DNA of 7,631 nt from Muribaculaceae bacterium. GTDB lineage: Bacteria > Bacteroidota > Bacteroidia > Bacteroidales > Muribaculaceae. Below the pieces are notes generated by a model. That model was not told the origin of the DNA and ran no database searches. It saw only the letters and a list, made by a program, of their open reading frames with translations. Shown piece by piece: positions 1 to 7,423 of the stretch. Position 1 is the stretch's first letter, and each line of letters begins with the position of its first letter. The stretch lies in contig JAFZSS010000144.1 in assembly GCA_017619255.1 (NCBI GenBank), positions 1 to 7,631 on the forward strand, written 5' to 3'. Position numbers and translations under genes: made by a program.

Positions 1-2637
1 GGTAGTTCGCCTAACTCCTCTACACAGGTCATCATCCGCGCCATCTCTTCGATGAACAACTCCCAGAGTAATGAGCCGCTGATGATTGTCGACGGTATGG
101 CCATCCGTGGCGGCGCCTCGACGCTGGCCGACCTCAACCCCAATGACATCGAGAACATCACCGTCCTGAAGGGTGCTGCCGCATCGGCACTCTACGGACA
201 GGAAGGTGCCAACGGTGTCATCATGATTACCACCAAGAACGGTGGCAAGAACGGCGAAATCACCGTCACCGCTTCAGCAACACTGGAGTTGAACACACCT
301 GCCCGCCTGCCTAAGATCCAGAGCACCTTCATTCCTGGTGCCAAGGGTATGTACAAGGAGAACATGGGCAGCGGCGGCTGGGGGCCCTACATGAGCGAGA
401 ACGATACCTACTACAACAACCTGAAAGAGTTCTTGCAAACGGGTATCCTCCAGAAGTATGATGTGAGCGTAAGCGGCGGCACGGAGAAATTCTCCTCCTA
501 TGCATCGGTATCCTACACCGACAACAAGGGTATAGTCCCCAAAGACTACCGCAAGCAGATCAACCTCTTGCTCAAGGGCATCTACAAGCCCAGTGACAAG
601 GTGACCGTCCAGTTGAGTGCCAACTTCATGAACCGCACCTCGCGCGGCTTCGGCAACTCAATGTCCACCATCTACAACTGGGGTATCAACAAGGACATGA
701 GTGACTACCGCACGCTGGAAGGCCATGTGAACTGGTGGGCATACTACGACCACTGGGAGAACCTGCTTGACACCGAGCGCATCAACGGTGCCGTATCGCC
801 CTACTATGGCCGCTACATGGACTGGAGCCAGACCGAAGGCAACCGCTTCGTTATCAATGGTCAAATCAGCTACGAGCCCATCAAGAACCTGGTATTCACC
901 GGCAAGATGGGTTACGATAAGAGTTACTCGATGTATGACTCCTACACCGTGCCCCGCATCTATGACGGAGACCTTGTGGATCCCACTGCCGAGGATGTAC
1001 AGAATAAGCTGTCGGATATGCAGGACCGTTATGGCTCCTACAGCTTCCAGCCCTCGCGCGGTGCCTTGCTGAACATGCAGTTCCTTGCCACCTATCAGCA
1101 CACCTTCGCCGAGGATTACACCGTGAGCGCCCTCTACGGTCTCGAGTTCAAGGAGACCAAAGGTCTGGAGTCCTCAATCTATAACGAGCACTTCCAGTTG
1201 GGCGGCGAGTTCTACAGCTTTAATAACACCGACTTCACGAACGGTGACCTGCTCATCGCGAACCATCCCACGCTGTACCACTCCAAGTACAATAAGTATG
1301 GCCACTTCGGCGAGTTGCGCTTTGACTACAGGGGCATGGCACAGCTGTCGGTAACGGGCCGCATGGACGGTTCGTCGGCTTTCAAACAGGCCTCCAAGAC
1401 GAACTACTTCTATCCCTCCATCACGGCGGGTGTCATCTTCAGCGAGCTGTTCCACCTGTCCAATGACTGGTTCAGCTACGGCAAGCTGCGTGGCAACTGG
1501 GCAAAGGTAGGAAAAGATAGCCCCCGCTATCTGTTTACCGACACCTACAAGCAATGGACCCTCTTCCCCGACGGCGGCTATGGTGTGGATCCCACCACAT
1601 CACGCGCCATCGACCTGGAGCCTGAGATGACCAAGTCGTGGGAGATTGGCGCTGACTTGCGTTTCTTCCATAACTGGACACGCTTGGACATCGCCTACTA
1701 CTCGACAACGGTGGACAACCAAATCGTGAGCGTGCGCGTATCGCCCGCTTCGGGTACCATCCTGCAGACCCGCAACGAGGGTAGCCTGGAGAACCACGGT
1801 ATGGAGATCTCGCTGAACCAGGACCTCATCAAGACCACAGATTTCTCCTGGTCGGCCTTTGCCAACTTCTCGTTTAACCGCAGTAAAGTGAAATACCTGC
1901 CCAATGACATCACTGAAATCCAGGGCACTCAGTATGGCGACATCTTCCCCGTTGCCCGCTTGGGTGAATCCTCGACAGGTATCTCGGGCAAGGACTATGT
2001 GCGTGACCCGGACGGCAACATCATCTGCGACGAGAACGGTTATCCCATCATCAACGCCGCCAAGGGCCTTTACATCGGTAACCGTGAGCCCGACTGGCTG
2101 TTAGGTTTGGGTAGCAACCTGCACTTCAAGAATGCGAGCCTGTCGTTCCTGTTCGACGGCCGCAAGGGCGGTGATGTGGTAAATGTCACTGGACGCAGCC
2201 AGATCACCAACGGCATGAGCAGCCTATATGACCGTTACCGCAACCGCGAGTATATTATTAATGGTGTGCAGGCAGTCGCAGGTCCTGACGGGACAACGAC
2301 CTATGTCAAGAATACCACGCCTATCGTGTTGGACTCCTACTTCATCAACACTTACTACGCAACCGTTTCCTCCAACTTCATCGAGGACGGTTCCTACATC
2401 CGCTTGAGCTATGTGACGCTGAGTTACGACTTCGGCAACCACTTCAAGCGCAACTGGCCCATCAAGGGCTTGACACTTACTGCCACAGCGCGCAACCTGC
2501 TGATGCTGACCAAGTACCGCGGTAATGACCCCGCCGTGCTCGCATCGACGGCAGGTGGTACCGGTGGTGCCGGTATCGACAATTACAATGTCCCCAGCAC
2601 GCGCAGTTTCAATTTCACGCTTAAAGCAACATTCTAA
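1..2637 (+). CDS. SusC/RagA-family TonB-dependent outer-membrane transporter (5' partial)
   Basis: This is the 22-stranded-barrel importer of a SusCD system, which moves glycan fragments or other large ligands across the outer membrane using TonB energy. The reading frame is open from base 1, so the first visible residue is internal and the ATG at 52 is not the start; 878 residues are visible. About 100-200 residues are missing: signal peptide, carboxypeptidase-D-like regulatory domain, TonB box and the first part of the plug. The plug end is clear: NEPLMIVDGM (from about base 70), then the SusC/RagA signature at 130-243 with DIENITVLKGAAASALYG and ANGVIMITTK. Barrel landmarks of the family follow: GRMDGSSAF (1357-1383), NYFYPSI, YGKLRGNWAKVG and LEPEMTKSWEIGADLRFF. 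The protein ends in FNFTLKATF, a beta-strand with a terminal Phe as expected for BAM-inserted proteins. The SusD partner starts 14 bases downstream. The ligand is not predictable from this part. Confidence 0.96.
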   Translation, partial: GSSPNSSTQVIIRAISSMNNSQSNEPLMIVDGMAIRGGASTLADLNPNDIENITVLKGAAASALYGQEGANGVIMITTKNGGKNGEITVTASATLELNTPARLPKIQSTFIPGAKGMYKENMGSGGWGPYMSENDTYYNNLKEFLQTGILQKYDVSVSGGTEKFSSYASVSYTDNKGIVPKDYRKQINLLLKGIYKPSDKVTVQLSANFMNRTSRGFGNSMSTIYNWGINKDMSDYRTLEGHVNWWAYYDHWENLLDTERINGAVSPYYGRYMDWSQTEGNRFVINGQISYEPIKNLVFTGKMGYDKSYSMYDSYTVPRIYDGDLVDPTAEDVQNKLSDMQDRYGSYSFQPSRGALLNMQFLATYQHTFAEDYTVSALYGLEFKETKGLESSIYNEHFQLGGEFYSFNNTDFTNGDLLIANHPTLYHSKYNKYGHFGELRFDYRGMAQLSVTGRMDGSSAFKQASKTNYFYPSITAGVIFSELFHLSNDWFSYGKLRGNWAKVGKDSPRYLFTDTYKQWTLFPDGGYGVDPTTSRAIDLEPEMTKSWEIGADLRFFHNWTRLDIAYYSTTVDNQIVSVRVSPASGTILQTRNEGSLENHGMEISLNQDLIKTTDFSWSAFANFSFNRSKVKYLPNDITEIQGTQYGDIFPVARLGESSTGISGKDYVRDPDGNIICDENGYPIINAAKGLYIGNREPDWLLGLGSNLHFKNASLSFLFDGRKGGDVVNVTGRSQITNGMSSLYDRYRNREYIINGVQAVAGPDGTTTYVKNTTPIVLDSYFINTYYATVSSNFIEDGSYIRLSYVTLSYDFGNHFKRNWPIKGLTLTATARNLLMLTKYRGNDPAVLASTAGGTGGAGIDNYNVPSTRSFNFTLKATF

Positions 2638-2651
2638 AAAGGCCGACTGAT

Positions 2652-4565
2652 ATGAAAAAGATTAAATTATTTGCATTATTAATGCTGGTTGGCCTGGTAT
2701 CGGTAAGTTGCAACGATATCCTTGACGATAACGTCAACCCCGATAGGGCCCATGCGATTGAAGCCAAGAATGGTCTGCCGGTCATCATCTATTATGCCCA
2801 GCAGATTGTCTATGACCACAGTGAATATTACGCCTACTTCTCTCAGATGCTGACCACTGGCGGCAAGAGTTCGGTAGGTGCCTACAGCTACAAATGCGAA
2901 TGGGAAATGCTGACGATGAACCGTCACCCGATGTGGCGCCGCCACTTTTATGACATCGGCAAGAACACGCTCAACCTGGTGAACAATTCCAAGGCCATCA
3001 ACTCGCCCAACTATGAGTTGATCGGGCGCACCATCCAGCTGATGTCCACCCAGTTGACGACCGACGCCTTTGGTGACATCCCCCGCAGCGAATCCTACCA
3101 GAGCATTGCGCCCACCTATGACACCCAGGCTTCGGTTTATGCCTGGATGATGCAGGAATGCGATGACCTGATAGCGATGTATGAGAACCCTGAAATCATC
3201 AACAACCCTGACAACCAGGAGCTGACAGTCAAGGAAGACCGCGTCTATGGCGGTGACCTTGAGAAATGGAAAGGCTTGGTTTACGCGGTCAAGGCACGCC
3301 TGCTGCTGCGCAACATCCCCAATGTGGACCGCAGCCCCGCTATGTGCCAGAAGATTGTTGATGCTGCCGATGCAGCCATTAACCAGTGGCGCAAGGGCGA
3401 TGTGTTTGACTATCAGGGCAGCCGTGAGACCTGGTTCGGCAACGAGCCCCGTTACTACTGGGACGGCGGAACGGGAACACAGAACGCCGTTTGGAGCGTG
3501 GCCCAGCCCGTCATCAACTCTTGGGAGTCGCGTGGCAACCTGCTGGGTAGCGCCATCCCGAGCAAGTTCTTTATGGTGGACCTGATGGGTATCAGCAAAC
3601 CTGACAACGAGATGACCTGCGGTATGTTCAACGCCGAGGGTGCCCACGACGGCTTTGCCAATGACCCGCGTTGCGGCCTGCTGATGATTGCACGCACGGG
3701 ACCTGCCAGTCCTTCGGTGACCAGTGAGCGTATCAAGATGCGTTACCTGGAGAACAACATCGGCATGGGTACCTCCTATAAGATTGCCAATTATCCCAAC
3801 CTGTACATGGGCGCTTATGCCGGCGCCGCCGATGCCTACAACCCCATCTTCACGATGGAGGAGCTCTATTTCATCAAGGCAGAGGCACTGTACTGGATGG
3901 GCAAGAAGACCGAGGCATGCGCACTGGCCAAGGAGGCCACGCAATGGAACATCCAGCGCCATCTCGACGCTTTCCTGCGCAACTATGTCAACGAGAATTA
4001 CAATGCCAACACCGACAACAAGTATCCCGGCAACTCCGTAGCTGGCGGCAAGCCTGGTTTCCAGCCTGCCGAGTACTGGTTTGCACAGATTGCCGCTTTC
4101 CTCGACAATGAGGACTACTACCGCGGCAATAATGTGGCCGTTCACAAGGTGACCGACCGCGGCAACAAGCACTGGTTCTTTAACCCCAGCGAGTTCTGCT
4201 TGAGCGACCTGATGCAGCAGAAGTACATCGCCATGTACCTGCAACCCGAGCAGTGGACCGACATGCGCCGTTACCACTACAGCAACAACCGCAACCACTA
4301 CGGCATCGGTGACAACCAGGAAATCGTCTATCCCACCCTGCGCAGGCCCTACAACCTGTATGCCGCTTACTGGATTGACGGTTTGACCGAGGAGCAGAAA
4401 GAGAACACCTGGATCCAGCGCATCAACTACGACCCTGAGACCGAGGAGAAGTACAACCGTGCCGAACTCGAACGCTTGGGCGCCTACAAGAACTACAAGT
4501 GGTTGCAGGAGCCTATGAATTGGGCCCACAACTATGGAGAGGTCACTTCATTGACCCAAGAATGA
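2652..4565 (+). CDS. SusD-like (SusD-like_2 type) outer-membrane lipoprotein
   Basis: This is the surface lipoprotein that forms the lid over the SusC-like barrel and binds ligand for import. The signal peptide has a KKIK start, a hydrophobic stretch at about residues 6-18 and a lipobox VSVSC with the acylated Cys at 20. The residues after it (NDILDDN) are acidic, as in Bacteroidota surface-export signals. Landmarks of the SusD-like_2 group are DAFGDIPRSES (138-148), a YDTQ turn shortly after, YGGDLEKWKGL (199-209) followed by a helix containing KARLLLR, and near the C-terminus SDLMQQKYIAMYLQPEQW (518-535) with TDMRRYHY. At 637 residues it is longer than the usual 480-550 for this group; the extra length seems to lie in the central part and in a charged tail after residue about 570. 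A purine-rich AAAAAGG lies 9 bases before the ATG and supports this start. Family assignment is strong; ligand is unknown. Confidence 0.95.
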   Translation: MKKIKLFALLMLVGLVSVSCNDILDDNVNPDRAHAIEAKNGLPVIIYYAQQIVYDHSEYYAYFSQMLTTGGKSSVGAYSYKCEWEMLTMNRHPMWRRHFYDIGKNTLNLVNNSKAINSPNYELIGRTIQLMSTQLTTDAFGDIPRSESYQSIAPTYDTQASVYAWMMQECDDLIAMYENPEIINNPDNQELTVKEDRVYGGDLEKWKGLVYAVKARLLLRNIPNVDRSPAMCQKIVDAADAAINQWRKGDVFDYQGSRETWFGNEPRYYWDGGTGTQNAVWSVAQPVINSWESRGNLLGSAIPSKFFMVDLMGISKPDNEMTCGMFNAEGAHDGFANDPRCGLLMIARTGPASPSVTSERIKMRYLENNIGMGTSYKIANYPNLYMGAYAGAADAYNPIFTMEELYFIKAEALYWMGKKTEACALAKEATQWNIQRHLDAFLRNYVNENYNANTDNKYPGNSVAGGKPGFQPAEYWFAQIAAFLDNEDYYRGNNVAVHKVTDRGNKHWFFNPSEFCLSDLMQQKYIAMYLQPEQWTDMRRYHYSNNRNHYGIGDNQEIVYPTLRRPYNLYAAYWIDGLTEEQKENTWIQRINYDPETEEKYNRAELERLGAYKNYKWLQEPMNWAHNYGEVTSLTQE

Positions 4566-4609
4566 TCCCTGAACATGTTAAACCACTGTAAATAATGACA
4601 ATATAGATT
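4566..4609 (+). other. A/T-rich 44-base intergenic leader
   Basis: This is the longest gap in the cluster. It contains the 8-base palindrome AACATGTT (4572-4579) and an A/T-rich stretch just before the ATG at 4610. It has no match to the Bacteroides TTTG / TAnnTTTG promoter pattern, no hairpin followed by T residues, and no Shine-Dalgarno match. It most likely acts as an unstructured leader for translation initiation of the third gene. Confidence 0.4.
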
Positions 4610-5656
4610 ATGAAACGATATAAATTATATGGACTGATAGCACTTGTGGCCCTGCTGACCACCTCGTGTGCGATACATGACCCGTTTGCCGACAACGGTG
4701 AGCTCGGACAGGTGTTGCCCACGGTGGACTGGGAACAGGGCTCAACCGTTGTCAAGGCGGGCCGCCATGCCACCTTCAAGGGCAAGTACTACACCACCGC
4801 CGAAAAAGCGATTGACCATAGCGAGGTGTGGTGCCTCATCAAGCGCCAACAGACCGCCACAGCGACAAGCAAGTTGACGACCTCGCTTGCCTACACCAAG
4901 AACTACTCTCTGACCGACACGGTGCGCTCCAGTCAGATGGTCGCCACCTATCCCCACAGCAAAGCCGAGTGGGACGGTTATGAGTATGTCTTGGCCGACA
5001 GCTTCCCCACCTCACGCACCCTCGCCCCTGTGACCTGGGTGAATCCCGAGGAATGGGATCAAGAGAAGTTTGACAATTACTATCCATCGACATTCAAGGA
5101 CGAGTTCATGGCTTACATGGTCAATGCGTTGACCAAGGACAGCACCTACTACAACGACCTGCGCAATGTCTATATCAAGTACAACTTCCCCATCGAATTG
5201 TTCGAGCAGTTGAATGCCCAGTACAATATTGATTTTCCGACCGACACAACCACCGACGACAAGTCAAACGCCTGGTTTACCACCGATGAAGTGGATCACT
5301 ACTACTACATCACCGTGGGCGATGACGGCAACGCTGTCTATCACGAGATTGCCAGCGAGAGCGAGGCCCCGTCGGGCGTGAATGTGCAGCCGGTCTATAA
5401 GTCAGCCTTCTGGCTATTCTCCCGCTACAGCGACGACACGGGTGGCAAAATCACCACGGTGCGCCGCCAATACATGCCCTATTTCAAGAGCATGCTCGAG
5501 ACGATACCCTTCACATCATGGATCTACAACACATCGGACAAGGCCTACACGGTGAACTTCAACCGCACCTACTTCCTGGAGCCTCAATTCCGTGTGTATG
5601 ACACCGATGGCAAGGTGGGCGTGACTACCGACAACAAAGAAGTGACACTGAACTAA
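4610..5656 (+). CDS. Lipoprotein of unknown family in SusE/SusF position
   Basis: I do not recognise a named family. The signal peptide is MKRYKLYG plus a hydrophobic stretch and the lipobox LLTTSC with Cys at 20, so this is a lipoprotein. The acidic AIHDPFADNG after the Cys is compatible with export to the cell surface. Residues about 36-145 look like an all-beta, Ig-like domain (alternating strands such as STVVKAG and ATFKGKYY, ending FPTSRTLAPVTW). A mixed, helix-prone part follows (about 146-205, rich in Tyr and Phe), then a Thr/Asp-rich linker (TDTTTDDKSN, 211-220), an aromatic segment (DHYYYITVGDDGNAVYHE) and a segment with paired basic residues and aromatics (TTVRRQYMPYFKSM). The C-terminus is again strand-like. 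It follows the SusD-like gene by 44 bases and precedes the PKD lipoprotein by 11. By position, a surface ligand-binding role like that of SusE/SusF is likely, but this is inference. The ATG is preceded by A/T-rich sequence and no Shine-Dalgarno match. Confidence 0.88.
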   Translation: MKRYKLYGLIALVALLTTSCAIHDPFADNGELGQVLPTVDWEQGSTVVKAGRHATFKGKYYTTAEKAIDHSEVWCLIKRQQTATATSKLTTSLAYTKNYSLTDTVRSSQMVATYPHSKAEWDGYEYVLADSFPTSRTLAPVTWVNPEEWDQEKFDNYYPSTFKDEFMAYMVNALTKDSTYYNDLRNVYIKYNFPIELFEQLNAQYNIDFPTDTTTDDKSNAWFTTDEVDHYYYITVGDDGNAVYHEIASESEAPSGVNVQPVYKSAFWLFSRYSDDTGGKITTVRRQYMPYFKSMLETIPFTSWIYNTSDKAYTVNFNRTYFLEPQFRVYDTDGKVGVTTDNKEVTLN

Positions 5657-5661
5657 AACCC

Positions 5662-5667
5662 AAGGAA
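5662..5667 (+). promoter_or_regulatory. Shine-Dalgarno-like AAGGAA before tandem ATGs
   Basis: AAGGAA abuts the first ATG (5668) and leaves 3 bases to the second ATG (5671). The first spacing is too tight for normal ribosome binding and the second is still short but better. Starting at 5671 would put the lipobox Cys at residue 20, as in the two preceding lipoproteins. The second ATG is therefore a reasonable alternative start, although Bacteroidota depend only weakly on this motif. Confidence 0.35.
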
Positions 5668-7401
5668 ATGATGAAGACTTTCAATAAAATAGCATTCCTT
5701 TTCATGATGGTGTTGATGGTCGTGTCGTGTATCGATAAGACGCCCGACTACGACAACTTCCCCACCAAGGATGTGGATTTCACCTATCGGGTGGATGACG
5801 ACCGCTATGGTCTTGACTTCTATGTGGTGTCGACCATTGAGTTCACCAACACCTCGTCCAAGTCGGGAAGTGTTATGTGGGACTTCGGCGACGGCACGAC
5901 CTCGACCGAGATGAACCCCTCTCACAAGTATGCCACTTCGGGCATCTACCAGGTGACGCTGACGGTTGATGGTGTGGGCAGTCGCACTTATCCCCTGCTC
6001 ATCTACGACATCGCTCCCATGTTGAGCGTGGCAGAGCAGAGCGCCACACCCGTCGTCATCAACGATGTTAATGTACAGCTTGACATCGAGCTGCCCAATC
6101 CCGAAAACCTGACCTGCAGGTATGTGTGGACCTTCCCCGACGGCACCCGTGACGCACAGGGCAACCTGATCTCGACCTTCGAGGGCTACAGCCACGAGGA
6201 CGGCACGATTGACAACCCGGGCAAGCTGACTTTCAGCAACATCGGTTCTCAGCGCATCACCCTGCAGACATGGTTTGACATCAACGGCGAGAACCGCCGT
6301 CTCGAGGACAGCTATGTCAATGTTCAGGTGGGTTCATCGATTCCCGCTCCCACTCTGTATTACGCCACTCAGGGCGGCAACATCATGGCCGTAAAACTGG
6401 TGGATCTGTCACAACTGCCGGCCGGGACCAAGAACCTGCCGTTCGACATGGGTGTCAACTCGGGCAACATGCCCACCACGCTGGTGTTCGCCACCGAGAA
6501 GACGGTGACCGACAGTGCCACCATCGAGCAGGACAACATCTATATCCTCGACTGCGGCAAGCAATACTACTATATCAACGACGAGGCTGGCAACCTGGGC
6601 GACGGCAAGATCACTGTCATGAGTGCCGATGGCATGACCACCAATGTGATGGTGACCAATGTGGGCGGTCCCGCCTTCAACGACCCCTTCCAGGGGTGCA
6701 CCGACGGAACGACCCTTTACTACACCGACCGTAACACGGGCATCCGCACCCTCCCGCTCACCGCGCGTGGCGAGACCGAGCAAACCAACTACACCAGCAC
6801 CGCCGGCTACTATGTCATCAACAACCAGTTGAGCTACTACGGCCAGGGTATCGCCTACGGTGCCATCCACACGGGTCTCTATCTCGACCGCACCGGCATG
6901 TTCTGGTGGGGCAAGAACTACTCGGGTAACGGCATCTACCGCTTCCGTCCCAGCGACATCGGCAAGACCGGCACCGGCGTGCCCATTCCCCATCCCATCG
7001 TGCTCGAGACGACTCAGCCCCGTGCTTTCACGCTCGATGAAGATCTCGGCTACCTCTATGTGTGGATGACCAAGGGCACCACGCCTGGCGTGGGCTTCAC
7101 CCAGTATAACATTCCTGCCGAGAATGCTACGGTGACCTACGATAAGTATGTCCACTTCATCACCATGGAGGCCGATCCCATCAACACGACTGATGCCGAG
7201 GGCGTCTACACCACGCAGTTTGCCGTGGATGCCCAGACCCATTATGTCTACTTCGGATTCCGTGCCGCCACAACTGAGAAGACCTATACCACGGGCCTGT
7301 ACTACTTCAACCCGGACGATGGCAAGGTCTATAACTTCAACGGCAACAAGGACAAGATCCTGGGCTTGTGCATCAATCCGCGCTTGACTAACCTGTTCTA
7401 A
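5668..7401 (+). CDS. PKD-domain lipoprotein with C-terminal propeller-like region
   Basis: This is probably a surface glycan- or protein-binding lipoprotein. The lipobox is MVVSC with Cys at 21 from the first ATG, or at 20 from the second ATG at 5671. Domain 1, about residues 38-105, is a PKD domain: WDFGDGTTS (71-79) and HKYATSGIYQVTLTV (86-100) are its hallmark motifs. Domain 2, about 112-221, is a degenerate PKD/Ig-like repeat with WTFPDGT (154-160) and NIGSQRITL (191-199). From about 225 to the end the protein has recurring short strands with aromatic residues: LYYATQGGNIMAVKL (230-244), NIYILDCGKQYYYIND (290-305), TLYYTDRNTGIRTL (349-362), GLYLDRTGMFWW (from 403), LGYLYVW (from 460) and HYVYFGF (from 525). 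This spacing suggests a beta-propeller of about six blades, an inference. No catalytic motif is seen. The gene follows its neighbour by 11 bases, consistent with one operon. PKD domains usually mediate binding between proteins or to glycans. Confidence 0.92.
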   Translation: MMKTFNKIAFLFMMVLMVVSCIDKTPDYDNFPTKDVDFTYRVDDDRYGLDFYVVSTIEFTNTSSKSGSVMWDFGDGTTSTEMNPSHKYATSGIYQVTLTVDGVGSRTYPLLIYDIAPMLSVAEQSATPVVINDVNVQLDIELPNPENLTCRYVWTFPDGTRDAQGNLISTFEGYSHEDGTIDNPGKLTFSNIGSQRITLQTWFDINGENRRLEDSYVNVQVGSSIPAPTLYYATQGGNIMAVKLVDLSQLPAGTKNLPFDMGVNSGNMPTTLVFATEKTVTDSATIEQDNIYILDCGKQYYYINDEAGNLGDGKITVMSADGMTTNVMVTNVGGPAFNDPFQGCTDGTTLYYTDRNTGIRTLPLTARGETEQTNYTSTAGYYVINNQLSYYGQGIAYGAIHTGLYLDRTGMFWWGKNYSGNGIYRFRPSDIGKTGTGVPIPHPIVLETTQPRAFTLDEDLGYLYVWMTKGTTPGVGFTQYNIPAENATVTYDKYVHFITMEADPINTTDAEGVYTTQFAVDAQTHYVYFGFRAATTEKTYTTGLYYFNPDDGKVYNFNGNKDKILGLCINPRLTNLF

Positions 7402-7407
7402 TTAGAA

Positions 7408-7423
7408 ACTAGGGACTAGGACT
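7408..7423 (+). repeat. Short tandem ACTAGG repeat before the GHL10-like gene
   Basis: The 22-base gap between the PKD lipoprotein and the next gene contains ACTAGGG, ACTAGG and ACT in direct succession, ending right at the ATG at 7424. It is a visible near-perfect 6/7-base tandem repeat. The AGGGA and AGGA parts are purine-rich and could help ribosome binding (AGG ends 3 bases before the ATG). It may equally be chance or replication slippage. Confidence 0.45.

Noticed and set aside
52..54. ATG at 52 as the start of the SusC-like gene
   Set aside because: The frame is open to base 1 and the upstream residues belong to the conserved plug, so this Met is internal.
658..1554. Two - strand open frames (658-1101 and 1174-1554) in the SusC-like gene
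   Set aside because: Both are codon-register shadows of the transporter and have no domain, signal peptide or independent start context.
3247..4111. Shorter + strand open frames nested in the SusD-like gene
   Set aside because: They are out-of-frame readings rich in Arg, Pro, Ser and Thr with no motif and no start context.
2679..4529. A 616-codon open frame on the - strand inside the SusD-like gene
   Set aside because: Its codons are exactly in register with the sense codons, so its stops would need sense TTA, CTA or TCA codons, which this genome rarely uses. The sense protein has clear family motifs and the antisense product has none.
4566..4609. Internal promoter or terminator in the 44-base gap
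   Set aside because: There is no TTTG or TAnnTTTG element, and the 8-base palindrome AACATGTT has no loop and no T-run, so neither call is supported.
5653..6195. A 180-codon - strand open frame over the start of the PKD lipoprotein
   Set aside because: In codon register with the sense gene, with no recognisable motif, and it overlaps a gene with a firm lipobox and PKD motif.
6409..7242. A 277-codon - strand open frame inside the PKD lipoprotein gene
   Set aside because: Again in register with the sense codons and explained by the same codon avoidance. The Val/Gly/Ala/His-rich product is the expected reverse-complement of Asp/Asn/Thr/Gly-rich sense codons.
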